Part shown: in pieces, positions 1 to 8,309 of the stretch | Numbering within the stretch: position 1 is the stretch's first letter | How the letters are laid out: the number at the start of each line of letters is the position of its first letter | Assembly: GCA_050694175.1 (NCBI GenBank) | Contig: JBOGXA010000011.1 | Location: 1-64,000 of the forward strand | Origin: JBOGXA01 sp050694175 | GTDB lineage: Bacteria; Actinomycetota; CADDZG01; WHSQ01 | Reading direction: 5' to 3' | DNA length: 64,000 nt | Program-made: the position numbers and the translations under genes | Notes under the pieces: model-generated | What the model was told of the DNA's origin: nothing | The model's input: only the letters and a program-made list of their open reading frames with translations | Database searches by the model: none

Positions 1-48
1 GGAGCGCTGGCTCAGCCCAACGGCAAGCCGAGGAAGATGCGGTTGTGA
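1..48 (+). CDS. C-terminal end of an unidentified protein (partial)
   Basis: The window opens inside an open frame that ends with TGA at 46-48. The visible tail is GALAQPNGKPRKMRL, a basic C-terminus. This is too short to identify. A real upstream gene is plausible because the next gene starts about 100 bases later in the same direction. It could also be chance open frame. Confidence 0.35.
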   Translation, partial: GALAQPNGKPRKMRL

Positions 49-145
49 GACATACCTACCGGAGCCAGAATGGGACACGGGTGGTGAGACTTCACACACG
101 GAGTCTTGAGGTTTGGCCGGATCCCACAGCGCAGAGTGAGCGTTC

Positions 146-568
146 ATGGAGGTCAAGGACAGCGCAACCGGGTGGGTCGCCAAGCACACCCGAGAGTACG
201 TCGAGTCGGACGGCAAGCGGGGTCACAAATGGCACGGCGTGCGCTGCCTCGTCCTCACCACCACCGGCCGCAGGTCCGGCGACAGGCGCCGCACCGCACT
301 TATTTACGGCACCGACGCCGACGACTATGTCGTGGTCGCGTCGCGTGGCGGCAATGAGAACCATCCCCAGTGGTACCTGAACCTTGTCGCCGATCCGAAT
401 GTCCACGTGCAGGTCGGCGCCGAGAAGTTCGATGCCAGGGCGCGGGTCGCGTCACCGAAAGATAGGCAGCGCCTATGGCCCGTGATGGTGAAGATCTGGC
501 CGGACTACGAGAGATACCAGGCGACGACGGACCGCGAGATCCCCGTGGTTGTGCTCGAGCGCTCGTAG
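146..568 (+). CDS. nitroreductase/deazaflavin (F420)-dependent oxidoreductase, DDN family
   Basis: 140 aa, the usual length for the split-beta-barrel DDN/F420H2-dependent quinone reductase family that reduces quinones or nitro compounds with the deazaflavin F420. Family marks are LTTTGRRSG (residues 37-45) and the ASRGGNENHPQWYLNL block (65-80), which form the F420 pocket in characterised members, followed by VADPNVHVQV. There is no signal peptide, so it is cytosolic or membrane-peripheral. The start is an ATG in a GTTCATGG context. Longer frames on this stretch in other phases lack any domain. The family is a hallmark of actinobacteria and a few other F420 producers. The physiological substrate cannot be read from sequence. 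Confidence 0.9.
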   Translation: MEVKDSATGWVAKHTREYVESDGKRGHKWHGVRCLVLTTTGRRSGDRRRTALIYGTDADDYVVVASRGGNENHPQWYLNLVADPNVHVQVGAEKFDARARVASPKDRQRLWPVMVKIWPDYERYQATTDREIPVVVLERS

Positions 569-599
569 TGACCCGAGTTTGGGTTCGGGGAATGGCTCC

Positions 600-1439
600 G
601 TGCTCACCAAGGTAGTCGGCTATCTGGCTTGCCCCGTGTGCGGTCGGGACCTGTCGCTGACCGGCAGTACTGTCCGATGCGCCGACGGGCACACGTTCGA
701 TGTCGCTCGGCAGGGATACGCGAACCTGCTACCGGGTGACACCAAGCCGGGAATGGGTGACACCGCGGCGATGGTGGCGGCGCGAGAGGAGTTTCTCCGT
801 GCGGGTCACTACGCGCCGATTCTGCGGGAGGTTGTGGCGCAGTCGGAGCGGGAAGATGGTGCCGAGCCGGGATGCGTCATCGACCTCGGTGCCGGGACCG
901 GCTTCTACCTCGCCGCGGTGCTTGATCGATATCCCGAGCGAGTGGGGGTGGCGTTAGACGTCTCCAAGTACGCAGCGCGCCGGGCCGCACGCGCCCATGA
1001 GCGAATGGGCGCCGTGGTTTGCAATGTGTGGCGCCGATTACCCGTCCGGTCGGAGACGGCTGCCCTCGTTTTGAATGTCTTCTCACCTCGCAACGGCGAG
1101 GAAATCCGCCGGGTTCTGCGAGCCGACGGTTCCCTGGTCGTGGTCGTCCCCACCGAGCGACATCTCGAGGGGCTCGTGGAGGTGTTGGGGCTGGTCACGG
1201 TCGATGCTCGCAAAGAGGAGCGCCTCCGCGATGAGCTGGACCCCTATTTTGATCCGGCGACAACAGCGACATGTGAGTTCTCGATGCAGCTTTTCCATCA
1301 TGAACTCGAAACCCTCGTCGCAATGGGACCCAGTGCGAGGCACACGGACGCAGCCGCGACAAAAGAGCGAGTAGGCAATCTGCCCGCTCCCACGATCGTC
1401 ACGGCTTCGGTCACTGTCACTTCATATCGGCCCAGATAG
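600..1439 (+). CDS. 23S rRNA (guanine-N1)-methyltransferase, RlmA/TlrB type
   Basis: About 279 aa from a GTG at 600. A longer frame from a TTG at 549 would overlap the upstream gene, and its first 17 residues are not family-like. The N-terminus carries the zinc-binding set C11-P-V-C14, C27 and H31 that recognises helix 35 of 23S rRNA, then the PGDTKPGMGD segment and the SAM-binding motif DLGAGTG (residues 95-101). This order (Zn finger, then class I methyltransferase) is that of RlmA(I), which methylates G745, and RlmA(II)/TlrB, which methylates G748 and gives tylosin resistance. Which guanine is modified cannot be decided here. It follows the F420 enzyme by about 30 bases in the same direction. 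Confidence 0.85.
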   Translation: MLTKVVGYLACPVCGRDLSLTGSTVRCADGHTFDVARQGYANLLPGDTKPGMGDTAAMVAAREEFLRAGHYAPILREVVAQSEREDGAEPGCVIDLGAGTGFYLAAVLDRYPERVGVALDVSKYAARRAARAHERMGAVVCNVWRRLPVRSETAALVLNVFSPRNGEEIRRVLRADGSLVVVVPTERHLEGLVEVLGLVTVDARKEERLRDELDPYFDPATTATCEFSMQLFHHELETLVAMGPSARHTDAAATKERVGNLPAPTIVTASVTVTSYRPR

Positions 1440-1453
1440 TCCGCGCGAAGAGC

Positions 1454-1921
1454 TCAGAACCGGAACCGCGTCATGTCTTTCGGGAAATTGCTCCACGCGA
1501 GGACAAGCCTTGGAGCGAGTAGCCACACCGGCGGACCGTGGCGCATCTTGTACTTCTGTTCGTAAGCGTTGTCGATAGGAGCCAGCCGCGGGTCGTCGGC
1601 GGCGGTGATCCTGTCGACCGTTCCTTCGGCGATCACGACCTCCGCTCCGCTTTCGAGATGCACGGTCACATCGGGGTTTGCACGAAGGTTGCGAGACCAT
1701 TTCGTCTCCGGCCCTCCTCCAAAGCAGATCGTGTCGTCTACGAACACACCCCAGGTGGGCCGGACGTGGGGGACGCCATCGGAAGAGCTGGTGCAGATCC
1801 AGAAGTTCTGCTCGGCTCCGAACCGCTCCGCCACCCACGACCACGCCAGAAGACCCTTGGTGTCCTTTGGCACGCCGTATTCGGAATGGGCGATATAGGG
1901 TCTCTCCGCGGTCGGTTCCAT
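1454..1921 (-). CDS. pyridoxamine 5'-phosphate oxidase-fold (PPOX) family protein
   Basis: About 155 aa from the ATG at 1921; an upstream ATG at 1972 would add 17 residues unlike the family. PPOX split-barrel features are the central WICTSSSDGVPHVRPTWGVFVD strand pair (strand-turn-strand with HVRPTWG) and KWSRNLRANPDVTVHLESG, the segment that contacts the flavin or F420 phosphate. Such small actinobacterial PPOX proteins bind FMN or F420 and reduce unknown substrates. It is convergent with the rRNA methyltransferase and divides it from the exported repeat protein. Cofactor and substrate are inference only. Confidence 0.8.
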   Translation of the reverse strand: MEPTAERPYIAHSEYGVPKDTKGLLAWSWVAERFGAEQNFWICTSSSDGVPHVRPTWGVFVDDTICFGGGPETKWSRNLRANPDVTVHLESGAEVVIAEGTVDRITAADDPRLAPIDNAYEQKYKMRHGPPVWLLAPRLVLAWSNFPKDMTRFRF

Positions 1922-2003
1922 GGCCCCAAGAATGACACCTAGGGCGTTCGGTTCCGACCGGTGGGTGACCAATCTGATTCTTCGGGGCCGGAGGGCTACG
2001 CGT

Positions 2004-3176
2004 TCATCTGGGGATGGCGCGGAAGACGGCCGCTCGGAATCCCTCGGGCGAGTCGGGATCCTCCAAGAAAGCTATGAAGGCCAGGCGGCCGGCGTCGTTG
2101 AGTCCTTCCTCGCAGAAAGAAAGCCCGGTGACTGTGGAGCCGTCGAGTGTGTCGCCGACGCCGATCACTCGCTGATCCGGTGCCACGAAGATCGCTCGGC
2201 CGCCATCGTCGAGGTCGGCGGTGAAGGCGACTTCGCCGCGGTTGTTGAGCGACGGCGGCCTGAACCCGAACGAGGAGAACTGGCCGCGCGTATCGACGAC
2301 GGTAGTCAGCGGACCCCCACGCCCGGTCATGATCGCCTCGACGAACTCGTCAGCGCCCTCGTCGAAGAACGATGCATAGAACGCCACAAGGCCGTCGTCG
2401 TTGAGCGACGGGCCCCGAACGAAGCGGTCTGGGTCCGGAGCGGCAATGGTTAGGAAACCGCGCGTGTCTCGGGTCGCGACAAAGATGCCCGACTCGAAGT
2501 CGATGGTCTCGTCGAAGGCGATTCGGCCCCGGTTGTTGATCGACGGGCGACTGTCGTTGCCGTCGAATGGGCTGGTCGAAGCCAGATAGTGAGTGGTCGT
2601 GGGGCCGCCCCGCCCGGAGAACATCCCTTCGTCGAAGTTGAACTCTCGATCAAGCTCGGCCTTGAAGGCGACCTCGCCACTGTTGCTGACGGACGTATCG
2701 AAACCGAAGAAATTGAATGGCCCGGGTTCCGTCATAGCTATCGTGGTGAGCGGTCCGCCGGAGCCTCGGAGGATGGCTTCCCCGGGGCCGTCAAGGTTTG
2801 CCGCGAACGAGACAGCCCCGGTGTCGTTCATGGACGGGTTGACGCCGATGAAGTCGTATTGCCCCGAGTTCTCGACGATGGTTGTGATGACGCGCGCGGA
2901 CCCCGCGTTCACCCGGTAGATGCCGTCTGCGCTGTTGAACGGATCGTCGGTCAGGCGCGCGGCCCGGAAAGCGACGTCGCCTCTTTGGTTAATGGAAGAG
3001 CAGCCGAACTCGAACGGATCGAAACGGTCGTCGGCGCTGTCTACCAGCTCGATGAACGTATAACCCTGCGCCAGAGCAGGCGATGCGATTGCCAGTACCA
3101 GGGCAAGCGCGAAGAGGGCGGTCAGCACCCTCCCAGCCGTGCACGCCGGTATAAAGCGGTTCCTACGAGCCTCCAC
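2004..3176 (-). CDS. secreted NxxGxxAF tandem-repeat protein (DUF7453-like)
   Basis: About 390 aa from a GTG at 3176, preceded by GGGAGGT ten bases upstream; a longer frame to 3293 has no ribosome site. A Sec signal peptide follows (hydrophobic VLTALFALALVLAIASPALA, cleavage after ALA). The mature part holds seven repeats of about 45-50 residues, each centred on N-x-x-G-x-x-A/S-F: INQRGDVAF, MNDTGAVSF, VSNSGEVAF, INNRGRIAF, LNDDGLVAF, LNNRGEVAF, LNDAGRLAF. These are beta-propeller-like repeats known from secreted proteins of soil bacteria and planctomycetes, without assigned function. No enzyme motif or sorting signal is visible, so it is most likely released or loosely wall-associated. Confidence 0.8.
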   Translation of the reverse strand: MEARRNRFIPACTAGRVLTALFALALVLAIASPALAQGYTFIELVDSADDRFDPFEFGCSSINQRGDVAFRAARLTDDPFNSADGIYRVNAGSARVITTIVENSGQYDFIGVNPSMNDTGAVSFAANLDGPGEAILRGSGGPLTTIAMTEPGPFNFFGFDTSVSNSGEVAFKAELDREFNFDEGMFSGRGGPTTTHYLASTSPFDGNDSRPSINNRGRIAFDETIDFESGIFVATRDTRGFLTIAAPDPDRFVRGPSLNDDGLVAFYASFFDEGADEFVEAIMTGRGGPLTTVVDTRGQFSSFGFRPPSLNNRGEVAFTADLDDGGRAIFVAPDQRVIGVGDTLDGSTVTGLSFCEEGLNDAGRLAFIAFLEDPDSPEGFRAAVFRAIPR

Positions 3177-3337
3177 CTTTTCGAGCACCTCCCTGCGCTT
3201 GTGCGCATTGGTAAGTCGCGGTGCTCGCGCCCCAGTGCGACACCCACTGACAGTCCCCGAGACAAATACGGGGCGGCCGGCCCGCGGGTTCAATACGAAG
3301 CCAATTTTCTGGGCGAACCGCCCCGATGACGAAAAGT

Positions 3338-3365
3338 TGAGGGGGGTGCCGCGGCACCCCCCTCA
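3338..3365 (-). terminator. 28-base perfect palindrome, terminator of the MMPL gene
   Basis: A perfect 28-base palindrome (arms of 14 with core TGCCGC/GCGGCA) lies 26 bases beyond the stop of the MMPL transporter. Read on the minus strand it is followed by ACTTTTCG, a short T-run, as expected for an intrinsic terminator. It separates the transporter from the repeat-protein gene downstream. Confidence 0.7.
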
Positions 3366-3391
3366 CAACAAACGGGTTGGTTCGATCCTTG

Positions 3392-5611
3392 TTAGACCCT
3401 TTCTCGCTCCCGATCCTTGTTGAGGTGAAGGCCCCCGGTCTCCTCCAAGACGTGGGAGACGACCGTGTCTTCGCCCTCGATCTGGATCCTCGGCAGGAAG
3501 CGATCCAACCATTTCGGCAGCCACCAGTTGGCGTCACCGAGAAGTTCCATGGTCGCCGGGACGAGCACCATTCGCACGACGGTTGCGTCCACGAAGATGG
3601 CTACCGCCAGACCGACGGCGAACAGCTTGATCGCGCGCTCCTCGAAACCGAACACGAACACTAGGAACAGCGTGACCATGATCGCTGCGGCGGCGGTGAT
3701 CACTCGTGCCGTAGTTGCCAGCCCGTTCGCGACCGCGACCTTGTTGTCTCTCGTCTTGACGTACTCCTCACGGATCCTCGACAACAGGAAGATCTCGTAA
3801 TCCATCGACAGCCCGAACAAGATCGTGAAGAGCATCATTGGAGCCCATGCTTCGATCGGTGCAGTGGTCTCGACGCCGAAGAGCCCCTTGAGCCAGCCCC
3901 ACTGGAAGATTGCGACCACCGCTCCGTATGCAGCGGAGATCGACAACAGGTTCATGATCGCCGCCTTGAGTGGAACGACCAGAGACCGGAACACGATGAC
4001 CAAGAGGATGAAGCTGAGCCCAATTACGACCGACACGAGGATGGGGAGCCGGTCACCGTTCGCGGCCGAGAAGTCGACGATGGCGGCCGTAAAGCCGCCC
4101 ACGTAGATCGGTTTCGCAGCATCTACGCTCGCGGCGGGGATGACGTCTGACCGGAGTCGGTCAACGAGGTCGGTAGTGGCCTCGTCCTGCGGCGATGTCA
4201 TCGGGAACGCAGTCAACACCGCCGCATTCCCGTCGGGGCTCATCTGCGCGGGCGTGACGGCGGCGATCCCTTCGGTCCCGGCGAGCTCCTGCCCAACCGA
4301 CTCCAGCGCCGCGACATCGTTGGGCGAGTCGACTTCGGTTGCCAGCAACAGCGGGCCGTTGAATCCGGGCCCGAACCCTTCGACGAGAAGGTCGTACGCT
4401 CGCCGGCTCGAGCGCTCGGTCGAGGCCGAGCTTGCGTCCGCGAACCCGAGCCTGATCGAGAACAGCGGGATGCTCATGACCGCCAGCAGCACGAGCCCGG
4501 CGATCGCGGCCGGCCACGGGCGGCGCTGGATGACGCGGCTCCACCTGTAGGCGAGACCGTGCTCGAACTTTGACTCGTCCTGGTGGAACAATGGCAGACG
4601 CCAGCGGTCCACGTTCCGTCCGACGAAGCCGAGCAGCGCCGGAAGAAGTGTGACCGATGCGATCATGGTCACGGCGACGGTTGCCGCACCGCCAATGGCC
4701 AGACCCTCCACGAACGTGAAGCCCATCAACAGGATGCCCAGCAGCGAGATCACCACCGTGGTGCCGGCAAAGAGCACGGCCTTGCCCGAGGTCGTGATCG
4801 CGACCATTGTCGCCTGCTCGGGGTCGAGGCCATGGTGCAACTGCTGCCTATAACGCGTCACTATGAACAGTGCGTAATCGATTCCCACCCCGATACCAAT
4901 CATCGACGCGAGCTGTGGGGTGAATTCGGGAACGCTCACGAAATTAGCGAACAGCATGACTAGGGACAATCCGATGAGGATTCCGAAGAGCGCGGTGCCT
5001 ATGGGAAGTCCCATGGCGAGTACCGAACCGAACGTAATCAAAAGAATAACGATGGCGAACAGAACGCCGATTGCCTCGGTCCCGCCGGGCTCCTGCTCCT
5101 GGGACTCCGCGAACATAATGACGTTCCCGCCTGGCTCGATCGTGAGTCCGTCGAGCTTCATGTCGGAGGCAAGATTCCTGATCTCGGTGCTGACCTCAAG
5201 CGGAACGCTCTCGTTCTCAACGACGGAAAAGTGCACCGTGGCGAAAGCGATGGCCCCGTCGGGGGAGATCTGTCCCGCCCCCTGCTCAGAATAAGGGGAG
5301 TCGATCGCAACGACCCTGTCGACCTTGGAGATGTCTGCGAACAGTCGCTCCATCGCGGATCGGACCTCGGGATCATCTACACCTGTGTCGGCCCTGAAGA
5401 CGATGTCGGCCGTTTCGCCAGCGACGTTCGGGAAGCGCTTCTCGAGGAGGTCAGTCGCCTCTTGCGACTCAGCCCCCGGAAGAGAGAAGTCCTCTGAGTA
5501 GTCGCCGCCGGCCGCAGCCTGCAGGCCGATGCCCCCAACCAGGGCGACGATCCAGATCAGAAGCGTCCACCAACGGCGGCGATAGTTCCATCTAGCGATC
5601 CGTTCCAACAT
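3392..5611 (-). CDS. MMPL/RND-superfamily transporter
   Basis: 739 aa with the duplicated RND-type layout: one membrane helix (IRAWRNYRRRWWTLLIWIVALVGGIG-like N-terminus), a periplasmic domain of about 130 residues, a five-helix block (about 175-370, with MIGIGVGIDYALFIVTRYR), a second periplasmic domain, and a second helix block ending in LFGLSMDYEIFLLSRIREEY. The GIDYALF and SMDYEIF motifs carry the proton-relay Asp-Tyr pairs of MmpL proteins. Actinobacterial homologues export lipids, glycolipids or drugs. The ATG at 5611 has a good AAAGGAGAC site. The cargo is unknown because no lipid synthase gene is adjacent. A strong palindromic terminator follows. Confidence 0.92.
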   Translation of the reverse strand: MLERIARWNYRRRWWTLLIWIVALVGGIGLQAAAGGDYSEDFSLPGAESQEATDLLEKRFPNVAGETADIVFRADTGVDDPEVRSAMERLFADISKVDRVVAIDSPYSEQGAGQISPDGAIAFATVHFSVVENESVPLEVSTEIRNLASDMKLDGLTIEPGGNVIMFAESQEQEPGGTEAIGVLFAIVILLITFGSVLAMGLPIGTALFGILIGLSLVMLFANFVSVPEFTPQLASMIGIGVGIDYALFIVTRYRQQLHHGLDPEQATMVAITTSGKAVLFAGTTVVISLLGILLMGFTFVEGLAIGGAATVAVTMIASVTLLPALLGFVGRNVDRWRLPLFHQDESKFEHGLAYRWSRVIQRRPWPAAIAGLVLLAVMSIPLFSIRLGFADASSASTERSSRRAYDLLVEGFGPGFNGPLLLATEVDSPNDVAALESVGQELAGTEGIAAVTPAQMSPDGNAAVLTAFPMTSPQDEATTDLVDRLRSDVIPAASVDAAKPIYVGGFTAAIVDFSAANGDRLPILVSVVIGLSFILLVIVFRSLVVPLKAAIMNLLSISAAYGAVVAIFQWGWLKGLFGVETTAPIEAWAPMMLFTILFGLSMDYEIFLLSRIREEYVKTRDNKVAVANGLATTARVITAAAAIMVTLFLVFVFGFEERAIKLFAVGLAVAIFVDATVVRMVLVPATMELLGDANWWLPKWLDRFLPRIQIEGEDTVVSHVLEETGGLHLNKDRERERV

Positions 5612-5824
5612 GCCCGCGGTCTCCTTTGTTGATCGGCGTGCTGCATTGACGCAACGCCTCGCGCGCCCGTGAATTCCCCTCGCTCAGTTTTGGAGGGCCG
5701 ATTGGGGAATCAAGCAGGTTATGGAAGACGTATTCGGCGGCGGTGAAGCTGGAGGAGGAAAAATATGGTGGAGAAAGCTAGAACAAACAAGCGGTTTTGA
5801 TGGACTTTCGAGTCGGGTAGCGAC

Positions 5825-5853
5825 CCAAAAGGCGGTTCAGAACGACCTTTTGG
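5825..5853 (-). terminator. hairpin downstream of the slipin gene (possible terminator)
   Basis: In the 280-base gap between the slipin stop and the MMPL start, CCAAAAGG (5825-5832) and CCTTTTGG (5846-5853) form an 8-bp stem with a 13-base loop, 41 bases beyond the slipin stop on the minus strand. No clear T-run follows, so it may be a 3' stabilising hairpin. The rest of the gap (5612-5824) shows no gene; 5750-5800 is AT-richer than its surroundings. Confidence 0.35.
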
Positions 5854-5893
5854 CCGGGCCGGGGAGCGCGCTAGAGCGACGCGAGGCGAACAG

Positions 5894-6811
5894 TCAGCGA
5901 GGTTCCCCCTTCTTGTCGCCGAACGACTTGTCGGTCAGCCCCGTGACCCCGGCAAGGAGCGACGAGAACTCCATCGGGATTATGAACTTCGTGGACTCGG
6001 ACGCACCCAGTTCCTTGAGGGCCTCGAGGTATTGCAGGCTCATTGTGTTCGAGTCCAGCGTCTTTGCGATCTCGAAGATCTTCCCCAGCGCTATTGAGAA
6101 GCCCTCCGCGTTGAAGATCGCCGCCTGACGGTTGCCCTCGGCGTTAAGGATGGCAGCCTGCTTGTTGCCCTCCGCATTGAGGATGGCGGCGGCCTTGTTG
6201 CCCTCCGCGACCGTGATCGAGGCCTGCTTTGCGCCCTCGGCCTCGGTAACGACCGCCCTGCGGGTCCTCTCCGCCGACATCTGACGCGTCATTGCTTCCT
6301 GCACGGCGGGCGGCGGGATGATCTCGCGGATCTCGACGTTGGTGACCTTTACTCCCCATCGCTCCGTGACCTCGTCGAGTTTCACTCGCAGGACTTCGTT
6401 CATCTGTTCACGTTTCGCAAGCACGTCATCGAGGCTCATGTCGCCGACGACCGAGCGCAAGGTCGTGGCCGCGACGTTCTGAGCCGCGCCGGCGAAGTTT
6501 GCAACCTCGATTACCGACATCACTGCATCCACCACCTTGTAGAAGATGATGAAGTCGATGGAGATGGTCGCGTTGTCTTCGGTGATCGCGCTCTGATGGG
6601 GGATCTCCAGATACAGCTCGCGCAGATCCACCCACAGAGGGCGATCGACGATCGGGATCAGAAGAACAAGGCCGGGGCCCTTCATGCCGATCGATCGCCC
6701 CAGCCGAAGGACCACGAGTCGCTGATACTCGGGCACGATCTTGATTGCGTTGTACAAGAGCACGAGCAGTAGAACGAGGCCGACGCCGAGGCCTATCAGC
6801 ACTGGGCTCAC
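5894..6811 (-). CDS. slipin/stomatin-like SPFH (band 7) protein
   Basis: 305 aa: an N-terminal membrane helix (residues 5-25), the SPFH domain (about 28-190, with VPEYQRLVVLRLGR and PGLVLLIPIVDRP), then an alanine/glutamate-rich helix with near-repeats AEGNKAAAILN / AEGNKQAAILN / AEGNRQAAIFN that drives oligomer assembly, and a hydrophobic C-terminal part. Slipins form ring-like scaffolds in the membrane and are substrates of NfeD-type proteases. Its ATG overlaps the stop of the NfeD gene (ATGA at 6808-6811), so the two are translationally coupled. This is the conserved NfeD-slipin operon. Confidence 0.93.
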   Translation of the reverse strand: MSPVLIGLGVGLVLLLVLLYNAIKIVPEYQRLVVLRLGRSIGMKGPGLVLLIPIVDRPLWVDLRELYLEIPHQSAITEDNATISIDFIIFYKVVDAVMSVIEVANFAGAAQNVAATTLRSVVGDMSLDDVLAKREQMNEVLRVKLDEVTERWGVKVTNVEIREIIPPPAVQEAMTRQMSAERTRRAVVTEAEGAKQASITVAEGNKAAAILNAEGNKQAAILNAEGNRQAAIFNAEGFSIALGKIFEIAKTLDSNTMSLQYLEALKELGASESTKFIIPMEFSSLLAGVTGLTDKSFGDKKGEPR

Positions 6812-8139
6812 TTGTGTTCCTCCTCATGGTCCGATGGAGCTGCCGTGGTCGTATGGACCTCGATGAGGGGCTCGACCTTCAGCCGCAGGCCTTCGGCCCC
6901 CACCACTTTCACCTTCTGCCCCTTCTTGATCGCGCCGCCGATCGCGTCGGCCGACCAGCTTTCCGCCCCAACATGCACCGCGCCGTTAGGTGTCAGGTCG
7001 GATGTGGCGACTCCGTGCTGTCCGACCAGGCGCTCGACGCCCGACTGCGGGGGCCCTCCTCTTGTCCGCAACACGGCGGGGATAACGAACGCGAAGAATC
7101 CACCCACAATCAGCGCGACAGGTGCGATGACCCAGAGGTCGACGCTCGCTCCGGGAACCGACGAATCGAACAGAAGGAAGCCGCCGACGATCAGACAGAC
7201 TAGTCCTCCCGCCGCGGCGAAGGAGAGGCCGGGGTTCTTCACCTCCACCAGGAAGAAGACCACGGAGGCGACGAGTAGGAGAATGCCCACGAGCCGGACC
7301 GGCAGCATCCCGAATCCGGTGAAGGCCGCGACCAAGGAGAGCACGCCCAGCACCCCCGGGACCGAGACTCCCGGGTGCAGGACCTCGACGATGATCAGGA
7401 TCAGGCCCAGGTAGAAGAAGATGAAGGCCAGATCGGGCGTTATGAGGTGGTGCAAGAAGTTGGTTACCGCGCTCATGCGGCGCGTCACGAGGACGGCCCC
7501 GTCGACCTGCACCTCGGTCTGAGTGTCTCCCACCTCGACCTGCATCCCATCGGCCCGCGCCAGGAGGTCCCTTATGTCGTTGGCCACGAAGTCGATCGCG
7601 TTCAGATCCTCCGCCTCCTCGGCGGAAACGCTGTCGGCATCCCGAACCGCACCCTCCGCCCAGTCCGGGTTGCGGTCTCTCCTTTCGGCCAGGCTCCGGA
7701 TGTAGGCAACGGCGTCGTTCATGACCTTTTTCTGCAGGATCGCTCCCGAGACGCCGACGGGGCTGGCCGCTCCGACGTTGGTTCCGGGGGCCATAGCCGC
7801 CACATGACAGGCGGTGAGTATGAACGCTCCGGCCGATGCGGCGCGGGCTCCCTCGGGAGACACGAAGCACAGCACGGGGACTTCGGAATTGAGGATGGCT
7901 TTGACGATGTCTCGCATCGAGGAGTCGAGCCCACCGGGCGTGTCGATGGTGATGAGCACCGCGGCGGCGTTTTCACCCGCGGCCCGTTCGATGTTCGATT
8001 CGAGATAGGAGGCCTCGAATGGGTCTACGACGCCATCCAGCTCCAGATTGGGGATTGTAGATGTCTCTTGCGCGAGAACCGGCGGAGCCAGGGCCAGGAC
8101 CACAGCCCCCACAGCCACGGACAAGCGGAGCTTCCGCAC
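6808..8139 (-). CDS. membrane-bound NfeD-type serine protease (ClpP-class, 1510-N-like)
   Basis: 443 aa. A signal peptide (residues 1-23) is followed by a ClpP/crotonase-fold protease domain. The likely catalytic Ser102 lies in ARAASAGAF and the lysine base is Lys138 in ILQKKVMNDAVAYIRS, as in the Ser-Lys dyad of archaeal 1510-N. Four or five membrane helices (about 225-350) and a C-terminal OB-fold NfeD domain (GVATSDLTPNGAVHVGAESW..., about 380-430) complete the long NfeD1b architecture. It cleaves hydrophobic C-termini of partner slipins and takes part in membrane quality control. The slipin partner follows directly with a 4-base overlap. Confidence 0.92.
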   Translation of the reverse strand: MRKLRLSVAVGAVVLALAPPVLAQETSTIPNLELDGVVDPFEASYLESNIERAAGENAAAVLITIDTPGGLDSSMRDIVKAILNSEVPVLCFVSPEGARAASAGAFILTACHVAAMAPGTNVGAASPVGVSGAILQKKVMNDAVAYIRSLAERRDRNPDWAEGAVRDADSVSAEEAEDLNAIDFVANDIRDLLARADGMQVEVGDTQTEVQVDGAVLVTRRMSAVTNFLHHLITPDLAFIFFYLGLILIIVEVLHPGVSVPGVLGVLSLVAAFTGFGMLPVRLVGILLLVASVVFFLVEVKNPGLSFAAAGGLVCLIVGGFLLFDSSVPGASVDLWVIAPVALIVGGFFAFVIPAVLRTRGGPPQSGVERLVGQHGVATSDLTPNGAVHVGAESWSADAIGGAIKKGQKVKVVGAEGLRLKVEPLIEVHTTTAAPSDHEEEHK

Positions 8140-8309
8140 AAATCAATCATGCCACCCGCCCGAGGTTTAGCAGAGATGTGTCGCCCAATGGGGTCTAACG
8201 CAAGGAGATCTCCCCGGCCCGATTTGCCCGTTTTCGAGCAGGGATTTTGGGCCCTGTGGCGAAGCCTGGGTTAAGCAGAAACGCGGACCCTGGGAGGAGA
8301 TAAGAGAGC

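Noticed and set aside
5721..6128. 135-codon plus-strand frame in the gap upstream of MMPL
   Set aside because: Most of it is antisense to the slipin gene; it has no ribosome site and no recognisable domain.
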